64,000 nucleotides of DNA from Capilliphycus salinus (lineage in GTDB: Bacteria; Cyanobacteriota; Cyanobacteriia; Cyanobacteriales; Microcoleaceae), in NCBI RefSeq assembly GCF_047276495.1, contig NZ_CP178543.1, positions 558,001-622,000 on the forward strand, given 5' to 3'. The notes beneath the pieces are model-generated. The model made no database searches and had not been told where the DNA came from. It saw only the letters and a program-made list of their open reading frames with translations. Positions 45,840 to 54,143 of this stretch are shown in pieces. Both the position numbers and the translations under genes were made by a program. Numbering within the stretch: the first letter of the stretch is position 1; the number at the start of each line of letters is the position of its first letter.

Positions 45840-46637
45840 CTACTCTCTTTTTTTGACCTTAGAACCCCCATTGGTGGTGACAGACTTCTCTGTAGTGGCT
45901 TCGGACTCGTCTTCTTCGTTTTGAACCGAACCGTTACTAGGCAATTCTAAACAATAACCGGCCCCATATACGGTTTTGATATAACGGGGATGGCGGGGAT
46001 CGGGTTCCATTTTGGTTCTCAGGTGCCGAATGTGGACTCGAATGGTTTCGATGTCATCATCGGGATCGTAACCCCAGACCTCTTTGAGAATTTCACTCGG
46101 CGCCACCGTTTGGCCGTGACGCTGAAGCAGACAGTGCAGCAGTTCAAATTCGAGGTGAGTCAGCTTAACGGTTTTGTCAAACCAAATGGCTTCAAACCGC
46201 TCGGGAACTAGGGTGAGAACCCCATAGTTGAGGATTTCGCTGTGTTTGGCCGCCTGGGGAATGCGATCAGTTCGACGCAGTAAAGCGCGAACTCTGGCGA
46301 GCATTTCTTCGAGTTCAAAGGGTTTGGTCAGATAGTCATCCGCGCCTGAGTTGAAGCCTTCGACTTTGTTTTGAGTTTGTCCCAATGCGGTCAGCATGAC
46401 GATGGGAATGTCTGCGGTGCGTTCATCTCGTCGTAAACGCTGACAGACCGTGAACCCATCTACTTTGGGCAACATTAAGTCTAGAATGATCAGGTCTGGT
46501 AACAACTGTAAGGCTAGGGCTTGTCCTTTGATGCCATCTTCAGCTTGGCTGACTTCATAGCCTGCCATTTCTAGGTTGATAGCTACAAGCTCGGCGATCG
46601 CCGGATCATCATCGATAACTAATATCCGAGGCATCAT
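45840..46637 (-). CDS. rpaA: Circadian output response regulator RpaA
   Basis: RpaA is the OmpR-type regulator phosphorylated by SasA and dephosphorylated by CikA. It drives the day/night expression programme of cyanobacteria. Receiver domain: DDDP near the start, phospho-acceptor D53 in LIILDLMLPKVDGF, and TKPFELEEM. Effector: KHSEILNYGVLTLVPERFEAIW, VWGYDPDDDIETIRVHIRHLRTKM and VYGAGYCLEL are diagnostic. The tail is poorly conserved and Lys/Glu-rich. 265 aa is normal. Start is the first of two adjacent ATG codons (46637). It converges with the YiaA/B gene. Confidence 0.96.
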   Translation of the reverse strand: MMPRILVIDDDPAIAELVAINLEMAGYEVSQAEDGIKGQALALQLLPDLIILDLMLPKVDGFTVCQRLRRDERTADIPIVMLTALGQTQNKVEGFNSGADDYLTKPFELEEMLARVRALLRRTDRIPQAAKHSEILNYGVLTLVPERFEAIWFDKTVKLTHLEFELLHCLLQRHGQTVAPSEILKEVWGYDPDDDIETIRVHIRHLRTKMEPDPRHPRYIKTVYGAGYCLELPSNGSVQNEEDESEATTEKSVTTNGGSKVKKRE

Positions 46638-46980
46638 TTATATACAGTGGCTACTATGGGCAGTTGGATAAGCTTATACATTGGTATGAGCGGATGATTT
46701 CCCGAGGGAGAAAGAATAGGGAAGTTTGTTACCTTTGTCAAGCATCTATAACTTATTCTAAAGTTTTACTGAGAAGTATGCTGTCATCGTAAAGTCAAGT
46801 GTAGCGACTCTACAACAGATTAGCAAGTATTAATACTGCCTAAGTTGCCAAAAAGCGGAAAAGAGTTTCCAAAAATTCAGTTTCCCACTGTTTGGGATGA
46901 GTGGAGGAGCCGATACTCGGTCTGGTTCGAGGGGAAATTCTCAGACCAAATGCACAAGCTACCCCATCGCCAATATATCG

Positions 46981-47085
46981 CTTGACGGCGACATCAATGG
47001 GGTAATTAACCTCCAAAATGGAGGCTTGGGGATTCTGTTCTGGGGAACTGCCGGCACCGCTCCCCGAGGGAATGTCAGTCAACTC
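46981..47085 (+). pseudogene. Decayed TnpB C-terminal fragment
   Basis: The plus-strand frame reads DGDINGVINLQNGGLGILFWGTAG and onward, which mirrors the C-terminus of the intact TnpB at 51.7 kb (NHDRDINAAKNIRDEGLRILTVG, then TATASGGRVRP). About 35 codons remain. The zinc-ribbon cysteines and the rest of RuvC are gone or in other frames. Confidence 0.55.
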
Positions 47086-47127
47086 GGGACAATTTGGGTG
47101 TTGTCAGATGTTTCGTCACGGTTTGGG

Positions 47128-47153
47128 AAGACCCCCCACTGAGTGGGGGGACT
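47128..47153. repeat. Perfect GC hairpin at the remnant end
   Basis: CCCCCCAC-TGA-GTGGGGGG with AAG/CTT outside forms a very stable stem immediately behind the TnpB fragment. It fits an IS605-type right-end structure, though it could also terminate the convergent ArsR transcript. Confidence 0.65.
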
Positions 47154-47167
47154 TTATAAAGTGGGTT

Positions 47168-47497
47168 TCACTCGAATGCGGAGTAACGACCCGACAATAA
47201 CCCTGCTGTACGCCGGCGGTAGTCGGAAAGATATTGTTCGAGCATATTAAATTGACCGAGGTTAACGCTGTAGTAGACCCATCGACCTTCTTGACGCGCC
47301 CGGACGAGAGACGCCTCTCTTAACGCTTTCAGGTGAAACGACAGCTTGGACTGGCTAACATGAAGTTGCTCGCACAGTTCACAGACACAGTATTCCTGCT
47401 GTTGCAGCAATTCTAAGACTCGAACTCGCAAAGGGTCAGACAGGGCATGAAAGCCGGACGCAACCTCAAAGGGTGAAGTTAGAGAAGTTGTAACCAT
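47168..47497 (-). CDS. ArsR-family metalloregulator
   Basis: A 109-aa winged-helix repressor starting at ATG 47497. HALSDPLRVRVLELL begins the fold; LHVSQSKLSFHLKALREASLVRARQEG is the recognition helix and turn. The sequence EYCVCELCEQL has the CxCxxC pattern of the alpha-3 As(III)/Sb(III) site of ArsR. So arsenic or a similar soft metal is a plausible inducer. No ars transport or reductase gene is adjacent; the neighbours are a TnpB remnant and, 0.8 kb away, a BI-1 family gene. Its regulon is therefore unknown. Confidence 0.85.
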   Translation of the reverse strand: MVTTSLTSPFEVASGFHALSDPLRVRVLELLQQQEYCVCELCEQLHVSQSKLSFHLKALREASLVRARQEGRWVYYSVNLGQFNMLEQYLSDYRRRTAGLLSGRYSAFE

Positions 47498-48313
47498 CAA
47501 TTTTTTTTTCTGTTAACGTCAAGAGTTTTTCCGAAGCCGAAGTCTAATACTACCGCTTGGAAAATAGACAGGATAGGGAGTTTGCTATAAATGCAATCTC
47601 CTACTGTCCGTAGAGTTATACTTGCTAAATTATGGGTTTTGCAACCGCCAAAAGTTAATGACTATTTTTAGTATATATACTTTTGCAAATTTTGAAAATG
47701 ATTAACCGATTTTTTTTCTGCCGACGGATGAAACGATTACAACTTTTTCACATCTTAAGTTACAAAAAATACACCTGATATGAGAACGCCTGATAATAGG
47801 TCTATACAATTTTTCTGTGAATCGGGAAACCTATGTATAAGCGGACAAAAATCGGGCGTAGGCAATCCCTAAAAGGGCTGAAACATCCCCCCAGTGGGGA
47901 TTTATTTCACAAGATTTTCACATTTGAATCAGATTTAAAAGCCGCATATGGAAGTAAAACGACTAGAATTGGAAAAATCAACTCAACTCTAATGAACATT
48001 GCCTCTAGAAGATCTGAGCGATATCCTATAATGATAATTCAGATTGAGTCTATCTGAGCAGATCATCAAGGGAAAGCCCGGTCAAGAAAGAACAATATCA
48101 GAGGTAAATGAAGGGTTCAGTGCAGTGTAAGCGGTGATTGTGTAGATGTGAATCTCGGCCCTATTGAGGGTAATAGGACTGAGTTGGCGTGCGGTGGGTG
48201 ATTAACGATTAATAATATTAGGGATTAAATCCCCAAAAAAAATAAGCACGGGCTAGATTGTGAAATTCCCGTGCTAAATTCAATTGAAGAAGACAAGAAG
48301 AAGGAAAAAACCT
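47498..48313. other. Gene-poor region, 816 bases
   Basis: No convincing gene. A 74-codon frame at 47833-48057 has no ribosome site or recognisable domain. A CCCCCCAGTGGGG hairpin (about 47886-47899) and a terminator for the next minus-strand gene (48235-48275) are the only structures seen. Confidence 0.5.
48235..48275 (-). terminator. Terminator of the BI-1 family gene
   Basis: AGCACGGG and CCCGTGCT pair across a 15-base loop, and on the minus strand the stem is followed by eight T. It lies 39 bases after the stop codon. Confidence 0.9.
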
Positions 48314-49003
48314 TTAACGCCGACTGGACACAGACATAACAATCCGCAAAACATACCAGAATAGCAAAGCCACAGAAGCAAACAATTCTAGGGAAGCCGC
48401 GACATAGTGTTCAGTCGAGTAGTGACGCATGATTTTCGAGGTATCATACAAAATCGCCGCCGAAGCAAAGACAACCATCACCACCGAGAACAGAAGACCG
48501 AGGGTAAAGCCGAAAAGGATGCTACACAAGATTAACCCGAGAGCCACGAAGCCGCCTATTTTGAGAATTCCACCCAAAAAGGTAAAATCGGTTTTCGTGG
48601 TCAGAGCCACCGCAGTTAGCCCCGCAAACAGCAACAAAGTTAAAATCGCCGCAGTGGGAAGAACCGTCGCATCGGAAAAATAAGCCGCCATGTAAAGCAG
48701 GGGAGCAAAAATCAAGGCTTGGGCGAGGACATAAACCCCCAAGCCCGCATATTGAGTCTCTACAGAATCAGCTTTTGCGGTTAAACTTCTAGAAAACCAC
48801 CCCAAAAGTGAAAAACCCGCCAAAATCGCGAACCAGCTAAACCGACTCGCCATGACAAAATTAGTCAGCGCTTCGGCTATCCCGGTTTGAAACAACAGAA
48901 TTGAAACCAAAACGAATGAACCCACCGCACCGGCTAGGTGGATATAAGTTTTCTGAATAAACTTGGCCCGTTCACTGGGTCGCGACTGAGCAACTGTTAC
49001 CAT
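48314..49003 (-). CDS. Bax inhibitor-1/YccA (TMBIM) family membrane protein
   Basis: A 229-aa membrane protein with about seven hydrophobic segments, typical of the BI-1/YccA family. ATG 49003 (MVTVAQSRPSERAKFIQKTY) is chosen because GAGG lies nine bases upstream; five extra codons are open. FIQKTYIHLAGAVGSFVLVS is the N-terminal family signature and MRHYSTEHYVAASLELFASVALLFWYVLRI the C-terminal one, with the acidic residues of the leak-channel gate (DTSKIM) present. The family modulates calcium leak or FtsH proteolysis. A strong terminator follows. Confidence 0.9.
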   Translation of the reverse strand: MVTVAQSRPSERAKFIQKTYIHLAGAVGSFVLVSILLFQTGIAEALTNFVMASRFSWFAILAGFSLLGWFSRSLTAKADSVETQYAGLGVYVLAQALIFAPLLYMAAYFSDATVLPTAAILTLLLFAGLTAVALTTKTDFTFLGGILKIGGFVALGLILCSILFGFTLGLLFSVVMVVFASAAILYDTSKIMRHYSTEHYVAASLELFASVALLFWYVLRIVMSVSSRR

Positions 49004-49261
49004 AAAGTTTTTCCTCAATGAGTGAAAACGTTGCGTTATCTATAATTTTTAGGGTAGCATTTGCCTAAAATTCCTGAAGACGGAGGGTTGAGAAACCGGA
49101 GTGTTGGCGGGAATTGCTGTTTTTGACGCGGAGAATGAATCTAGGGGTTAAATAAAGCAATGGATTGAGCATCTTAATAAACTCCAAAAAATTGTTACTT
49201 TTGGAAATTCGGGCTTTAAACTTGATGTAATTTTTCTGAATTCTCTTTTTTGTTAATCACT

Positions 49262-49627
49262 ATGCCGATACGAATTGAACAGGCGACCCGGATTGAACCG
49301 GCGGGAAATAAACCCAAACAGATTGATGAATATATCGGTCGGGTTAATTCTCAAACGGAAGGCGTCAGTATTGCTCATATGCACTCGCCGAGCGGTTGGA
49401 TTGAACCGGGTCAGCGTCCGGAGTTTGATGAATTTACCGTTGTTTTAAAAGGGATGTTGCGGGTTGAATTTGAAGGGGGCCAGATGGATATTTATGGGGG
49501 ACAAGCGGTGATTGTCAATCAAGGGGAATGGGTGCGTTATAGTAGTCCGAGTGAGGAGGGGGCGGAATATATCGCTGTTTGTTTACCTGCATTTTCTCCG
49601 AGTTTAGTTCATCGAGATTCTGAATAA
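49262..49627 (+). CDS. Small cupin-domain protein
   Basis: A 121-aa single-domain cupin starting at ATG 49262. The barrel motifs are visible as SIAHMHSPSGWIEPGQRPEFDEFTVVLKGM (motif 1, with His and Glu ligands) and GGQAVIVNQGEWVRYSSPSEEGAEYI (motif 2). Metal binding is likely, but a substrate cannot be inferred. It is followed by a heptamer repeat array. Confidence 0.85.
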   Translation: MPIRIEQATRIEPAGNKPKQIDEYIGRVNSQTEGVSIAHMHSPSGWIEPGQRPEFDEFTVVLKGMLRVEFEGGQMDIYGGQAVIVNQGEWVRYSSPSEEGAEYIAVCLPAFSPSLVHRDSE

Positions 49628-49683
49628 ATTTTTCGGGGTAAGTGATTACAATTTCACCAGTTTGAGAGAACGGGGAACGGGGA

Positions 49684-49725
49684 ACAGTTAACAGTTAACA
49701 GTTAACAGTTAACAGTGACCAGTTA
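49684..49725. repeat. CAGTTAA heptamer array
   Basis: Four tandem heptamers of the type ACAGTTA followed by CAGTGACCAGTT, the same family as the array upstream of cobU. Confidence 0.85.
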
Positions 49726-49804
49726 AAAGGCAATCTTGCAATAGAGAATTCGGGATTGCCTAAATCATTGATTGTTAGTAGAACTTGCGGGTCTATTTGA
49801 TCAT

Positions 49805-49837
49805 CAAAAAAACCCCTATTTTGACTAAATAGGGGTT
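49805..49837 (-). terminator. Terminator of the repeat-rich secreted protein
   Basis: AACCCCTATTT and AAATAGGGGTT form an 11-base stem (49811-49821 with 49827-49837); on the minus strand six T follow directly. It serves the gene at 49882-50553. Confidence 0.88.
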
Positions 49838-49881
49838 GCATTAGAGTTGAAATTCAAGTGTAATTTAATTGTTTCGATCAA

Positions 49882-50553
49882 TTATCGAGCCGGAACCCCG
49901 ATATAATCCGAGTCATTGTTGTACTGACTTCCGGGAGTATTTCTAAATCCATCGTTATTAATCTGATTTCCGGGAGTATTTCTAAATCCATCATTATTAA
50001 TTTGATTTCCGGGAGTATTTCTAAATCCATCGTTTTCAATCTGATCGCCCGGTGAATTAGTAAATCCATCGTTATTATCAAATTGATCCCCCGGTGAATT
50101 TATTGTTGCATCCTCATCAAGCTGATTACCGGGAGAATAAATGCCTCTATTATTCTCAAGTTGATCGCCCGGTGAATTATAATCTCTAGTATCAATATTA
50201 TTTGTAGGTGATGGATTTATGGGAGTAGCACCGGGATAATTTCTTCGGACACCATTCGGATTTGAGGGAACTTGTACCCCACCCGGGTTGACAGGATTTT
50301 GAATGTCTCCGGTATTTGTGGTGGGAATATTTCCGGGAGTTGTTGTAGGAACATTTCCGGGAGTTGTTGTAGGAACATTTCCGGGAGTTGTTACCGCGTC
50401 TTGAGAAATTAATATTCTATTGTTAAATGGGTTAGAATTGGATCTATTATTGTTAAATTCTGCCAAAGCAGACTGAGCAATTAATGGGGTAAAACCAGCA
50501 ACCGCAGCGAAAGCAACAATTTTAGAGTTGAGTAAATTTTTGAGGTTAAACAT
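49882..50553 (-). CDS. Repeat-rich secreted protein (Asn/Gly/Pro)
   Basis: A 223-aa exported protein of unknown function. ATG 50553 has AAGGAG seven bases upstream; MFNLKNLLNSKIVAFAAVAGFTPLIAQSALA is the signal peptide. The mature part consists of low-complexity units: PGNVPTT three times, then a family of N(S/T)PG(D/N)Q(L/I)NND-type units (three copies of NTPGNQINNDGFR) ending DYIGVPAR. The units have related DNA repeats, so copy number may vary. It may be an extracellular matrix or adhesin-like protein. A strong terminator follows. Confidence 0.75.
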   Translation of the reverse strand: MFNLKNLLNSKIVAFAAVAGFTPLIAQSALAEFNNNRSNSNPFNNRILISQDAVTTPGNVPTTTPGNVPTTTPGNIPTTNTGDIQNPVNPGGVQVPSNPNGVRRNYPGATPINPSPTNNIDTRDYNSPGDQLENNRGIYSPGNQLDEDATINSPGDQFDNNDGFTNSPGDQIENDGFRNTPGNQINNDGFRNTPGNQINNDGFRNTPGSQYNNDSDYIGVPAR

Positions 50554-50792
50554 ATGGGTTCTCCTTGCTGACAAGTCGGTTGATAAACAATGTACTTATT
50601 ATTGTGCTAAAATAGAAAGGTTTGTACATCTACAACAAGAAAGATATCTGTAGACAGATTAAAAGAGTTTCTATTTATACTTGAGATGATTGAATTGGGA
50701 AGATAATTTCAACCCTCTCTCTATTGATTGTTATTTTTCCAAAATTGTTCTATTTTCTTGAAAAGAGAAGATTTGCACAGAGACAAACGATT

Positions 50793-51635
50793 ATGACTTC
50801 AACAAACTCATCAACAGACCGAGTATTAGTTGCGGGTGCGACGGGTGGCGTCGGTCAGCTTACTGTGGCTAAACTGTTAGAAAAAGGCTATAAGGTTCGG
50901 GTTTTAAGTCGCAGCGCCGAAAAAGCGGAGAAAATGTTTAAAAATCAAGTTGAGGTGGCTGTCGGAGATATTCGTAATCCTGATAGTTTACCTCCGGCGG
51001 TAGAGGATATCTCTGATATAATTTGTTGTACGGGAACGACGGCTTTTCCCTCAAATAAATGGGATTTTGACACCCTGCAACAGTCAACCGGACAGCAAAG
51101 TTGGTTAGAATGGCTAAAAATCTATTTTGATAGTGAGCATCGCCGCAAGAATGCCAACAACAGTCCGGAAGAAGTAGACGCCGAAGGGGTGAGTAACTTG
51201 GTCTCGGCGGCACCGAAAACCCTGAAACGGTTTGTGTTCGTGTCTTCCTGCGGCGTCCTGCGAAAAGAACAGTTTCCCTACAGTGTCCTCAATAGTTTTG
51301 GGGTGTTGGATGCCAAACACAAAGGCGAAGAAGCGATAATCACATCAGGACTCCCTTACACTATTATTCGACCCGGACGCCTCACTGACGGTCCTTATAC
51401 CTCCTATGACCTGAACACGTTGATGAAAGCGACGACGGGGGGAAGGTTAGGCGTTGAGGTGGGGGTTGGGGATAAACTGACCGGTCAAACGAGTCGGGTT
51501 GATGTGGCGTCGGCTTGTGTGGAGTGTCTGAGTATTCCCGAAACGGAAAATCAAATTTTTGAACTGGTCAACAAGGGCGTTAAACCCGACAACGGGATAA
51601 ACTGGACGGCGCTGTTATCAAAAAATTGGGTCTAA
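50793..51635 (+). CDS. NAD(P)-binding SDR, atypical (Ycf39/TIC62-like)
   Basis: An atypical SDR of 280 aa, starting at ATG 50793; 23 codons of open frame upstream look unrelated. The cofactor loop is VAGATGGVGQLTVAKL, followed by VLSRSAEKAEKMF and VEVAVGDIRNPDSL. The catalytic-area segment FVFVSSCGV and YTIIRPGRLTDG place it in the atypical NAD(P)H-binding SDR5 group found in cyanobacteria and chloroplasts, some of which are structural assembly factors. Substrate unknown. Its stop codon is five bases before the left end of a TnpB insertion. Confidence 0.85.
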   Translation: MTSTNSSTDRVLVAGATGGVGQLTVAKLLEKGYKVRVLSRSAEKAEKMFKNQVEVAVGDIRNPDSLPPAVEDISDIICCTGTTAFPSNKWDFDTLQQSTGQQSWLEWLKIYFDSEHRRKNANNSPEEVDAEGVSNLVSAAPKTLKRFVFVSSCGVLRKEQFPYSVLNSFGVLDAKHKGEEAIITSGLPYTIIRPGRLTDGPYTSYDLNTLMKATTGGRLGVEVGVGDKLTGQTSRVDVASACVECLSIPETENQIFELVNKGVKPDNGINWTALLSKNWV

Positions 51636-51639
51636 AACC

Positions 51640-52914
51640 CCGTCCTTTAGCGTAGCGGAGGACGGCTTGACATTGTTGCCCAGATGATTTACCATAGTTA
51701 ATATAGTTTGGTAAGCAAAACTGTTAAAAGCATTCAAGTATAGAGTCTATCCGACCAGCGAGCAATCAGTTTTGCTCGCTAAGTCGTTTGGCTGTGCAAG
51801 ATGGTTTTACAATTACGCCCTGAACTTAACATCTGAAACCTATAAGCAAACTGGAAAAGGGTTAAGTAGAAACGAGATAATTAAGCTTCTACCTTCTCTC
51901 AAAAAAGAGTATGAATGGCTAACCGAAGCACCATCACAAGTGTTACAACAAGCCGCCCTGAATCTTTCCAGTGCTTTTCTTAATTTCTTTGAAGGTCGGG
52001 CTAAATATCCTAACTTCAAGAAAAAACAAAATAGACAGTCAATTAGATTCCCTCAAGGTTGTAAACTGAAAGATGATGTTTTGGTATTACCTAAAATTGG
52101 TAAGGTACACTGCAAAGTCTCACGCCAACCAGAAGGAAGCTTAAAGTCGGTTACGGTTTCAGTTAATCCATCAGGTGAATATTTTGCTTCGGTCCTTTAT
52201 GATGACGGTAAAGATTTACCACGAAAATCAGCAGAAGGAAAAGCTATAGGGATAGATGTGGGACTAACCCATTTTGCTATCACATCGGATGGCACTAAAC
52301 ATGGCAATCCAAAGTTTTACAGAAAACATGAAAAAAGATTGGCAAGAAAACAAAAACAATTAAGCCGTAAGCTAAAAGGTTCTAACAACCGTAATAAAGC
52401 TAGAGTAAAAGTTGCCAAGATTCACGCTAAGATTGTTCGATGCCGAGAAGATTTTCTACACAAGCTAAGTCGTAAATTAGTTGACGAAAACCAAGTCATA
52501 ATAGTAGAAAATCTAGCAGTTAGAAACATGGTGCAGAATCACAAACTAGCCAAATCAATTAGTGATACTGGTTGGGGTCAATTCTGTACAATGTTGAAAT
52601 ATAAGTCCGAATGGTTTGGGAAAACCTATATTGAAGTTGATAGATTTTTCCCGAGTTCAAAGACCTGTAATAACTGCTTAAATCGTGTAGATAGTCTGAG
52701 TTTAGATATTCGTAGCTGGCAATGTCCTAAATGTAGAGAAAACCACGATAGAGACATTAACGCCGCCAAGAATATTCGAGATGAAGGTTTACGAATTTTG
52801 ACGGTAGGGCATACCGCTACTGCTTCGGGAGGGAGAGTAAGACCAAGTAAAGGCACTGCTTTTACAAGGCATTTCCCCGTGAACGAAGAATCCCCACGCC
52901 TTTAGGCTGGGGAG
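51640..52914 (+). mobile_element. Solo tnpB element (IS200/IS605, IS1341-like)
   Basis: An insertion-sequence-like unit with an inner tnpB and no tnpA. The left side begins with CCGTCCT ... AGGACGG (51640-51665), a seven-base hairpin. The right end has CCCCACGCC-TTTA-GGCTGGGG (about 52892-52912), which fits the stem of an IS605 right end and would be the 3' part of a guide (omega) RNA overlapping the gene. Without TnpA, mobility must be supplied in trans. Confidence 0.75.
51772..52905 (+). CDS. tnpB: RNA-guided endonuclease TnpB, N-terminal frameshift
   Basis: RuvC-type nuclease of IS200/IS605 elements, ancestor of Cas12. The RuvC residues are intact: D in GIDVGLTHFAI, E in VIIVENLAVRNM, and D in NHDRDINAAKNI, with the zinc ribbon CNNC ... 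CPKC. The open frame starts at TTG 51772, but the natural protein starts about 20 codons earlier: VSKTVKSIQV, then a shift, then RVYPTSEQSVLLAKSFG. The junction GTA-TAG-AGT (51738-51745) lacks two bases (GTATATAGAGTC expected) to rebuild the conserved Y-R-x-Y-P start. A product truncated by about 25 residues or a dead gene is therefore likely. Length without it is 377 aa. Confidence 0.88.
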   Translation: MLAKSFGCARWFYNYALNLTSETYKQTGKGLSRNEIIKLLPSLKKEYEWLTEAPSQVLQQAALNLSSAFLNFFEGRAKYPNFKKKQNRQSIRFPQGCKLKDDVLVLPKIGKVHCKVSRQPEGSLKSVTVSVNPSGEYFASVLYDDGKDLPRKSAEGKAIGIDVGLTHFAITSDGTKHGNPKFYRKHEKRLARKQKQLSRKLKGSNNRNKARVKVAKIHAKIVRCREDFLHKLSRKLVDENQVIIVENLAVRNMVQNHKLAKSISDTGWGQFCTMLKYKSEWFGKTYIEVDRFFPSSKTCNNCLNRVDSLSLDIRSWQCPKCRENHDRDINAAKNIRDEGLRILTVGHTATASGGRVRPSKGTAFTRHFPVNEESPRL

Positions 52915-53256
52915 TGTCAACGAACCTCGGTTAAGGGAAAGGCAACAGGCAATCTTGCAAGAGGCAATCTTGCAAGAGCGCGGGTTCGCGGGCGGCGGGC
53001 GCCCAATAGTCGAGAGCAAAGTTCGCGATCTTAGGCAAAAGGCAAGAGGCAATTCTAAACTTCTGACTTCTGACCTGACGACTTCTGAGTTGTTCCATCT
53101 TCCCTATTGTCTACCGAAAGTGACTTCCATCACTACTGTTTACCTGTTGAGTTCACTCGATTTTTTCCATATTCTCACCGAACACTGACAAGACGAGTCA
53201 CTTCGCGAAATTTGAAAACAGGGGATTATAAAAACATCGAGTTCAACATTTACCCC
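52906..53256. other. Intergenic region after tnpB, no gene seen
   Basis: Contains GGCAATCTTGCAAGA twice (about 52949 and 52963), and a GC-rich segment (52978-52998). An apparent frame from 53107 has no support until the in-frame ATG at 53257. Confidence 0.5.
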
Positions 53257-53454
53257 ATGCCTCAAGTTAACTTACTTCCCGGAGCCATCAACGAAATTAT
53301 CGCCTCTGTCGCTGACAGCCGAAGCCTCACCCAAACTGACCGTTACGGGTTAATGGCGGCGATGCTTGATGAGTCTTTGAGCGAAGACGAACGTCGCTCT
53401 ATTGATAGACTGTTACGCTCTGTGGTCAGAGGTCGGGTACAAATTCAAGGTTAA
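53257..53454 (+). CDS. Small conserved-looking cyanobacterial protein
   Basis: A 65-aa helical protein starting at ATG 53257 (MPQVNLLPGAINEIIASVADSR). The reading frame extends upstream but without family features. Residues such as LTQTDRYGLMAAMLDESLSEDERRSIDRLLRSVVRGRVQ recall small cyanobacterial proteins of unknown role. It is followed by a strong terminator. No signal peptide or DNA-binding motif is seen. Confidence 0.75.
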   Translation: MPQVNLLPGAINEIIASVADSRSLTQTDRYGLMAAMLDESLSEDERRSIDRLLRSVVRGRVQIQG

Positions 53455-53480
53455 ATTGTTGCCACCAACTTAGTCTACTT

Positions 53481-53530
53481 AACCCCTGCACTATGAACTC
53501 GATACTAATAGTGCGGGGGTTATTTTTTTT
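53481..53530 (+). terminator. Strong rho-independent terminator
   Basis: AACCCCTGCACTAT pairs with ATAGTGCGGGGGTT (53508-53521) with one wobble, then TATTTTTTTT. It follows the small protein gene by 26 bases. Confidence 0.92.
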
Positions 53531-53633
53531 ATTAAAAAATCCTAGTAAATTTCTTTTTACAAAAAAAATTCAGTGTTAGAAACTGGGTTTCTTGCTATTT
53601 CGTTGAGTTTTGATGAAGTTAAACCCCGGCATT

Positions 53634-54143
53634 TTAAACGGTGAAAAAACTCCCGATAACGCCATAATATACGCAAGCGCCCGCACCCAAAAGGTAAACA
53701 AACCAAGTCAGGAAAAAACCAATCCCACGACCGACAGAAGGGCCGTAAGTTGCTGTGACTCCCCAAGCATGGGCAATTCGTCCAATGGTTAGTGCAGCAC
53801 CCAACACCCAAAGTAAAGCACTGGGGGCGGCCATTAACTCCAATGCCAAGATAAATAATAGTGCCAAAGGAACATATTCGATAAAGTTTCCGTGAGCGCG
53901 AATTTGGCGTTGTAAAATGCCGTCATCTGCCTCTTTTGTCGCGATTAGTTTTTGGGTAGATTTTTCAATTAATGCAGCCCAGGCGTTAGGATTTTCGAGG
54001 TAGTTGGGTTGAGTTTTGACTTCGGATTTTGAGGCTCCATGCCAAATTCGGGTGCGAGTTCGCTCCATCACAACTTGGTAGGAAAGTACAAAAGCAATCA
54101 ATCCGTGAATACCAATAAATAAAGTTGTAATTGGAACTGACAT
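53634..54143 (-). CDS. MAPEG-family membrane protein
   Basis: A 169-aa membrane protein with about four hydrophobic helices. LQRQIRAHGNFIEYVPLALLFILALEL is the MAPEG signature, with the RAH and NFIEYVP residues intact; RIAHAWGV is the second one. MAPEG enzymes use glutathione or act on eicosanoids and lipids in eukaryotes; bacterial ones are mostly uncharacterised. It may have glutathione transferase activity. No neighbour suggests a pathway. Confidence 0.9.
   Translation of the reverse strand: MSVPITTLFIGIHGLIAFVLSYQVVMERTRTRIWHGASKSEVKTQPNYLENPNAWAALIEKSTQKLIATKEADDGILQRQIRAHGNFIEYVPLALLFILALELMAAPSALLWVLGAALTIGRIAHAWGVTATYGPSVGRGIGFFLTWFVYLLGAGACVYYGVIGSFFTV

Larger units (their letters stand above)
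46638..47167. other. Intergenic region with TnpB remnant
   Basis: 530 bases between two minus-strand genes. The first 340 bases look like plain AT-rich promoter DNA of rpaA. From about 46980 the sequence is a decayed IS200/IS605-type end (separate entries). Confidence 0.6.

Noticed and set aside
47833..48057. 74-codon plus frame with a CCCCCCAGTGGGG hairpin, considered as a CRISPR repeat
   Set aside because: Only one copy of the hairpin sequence is present, with no spacer array and no cas genes.
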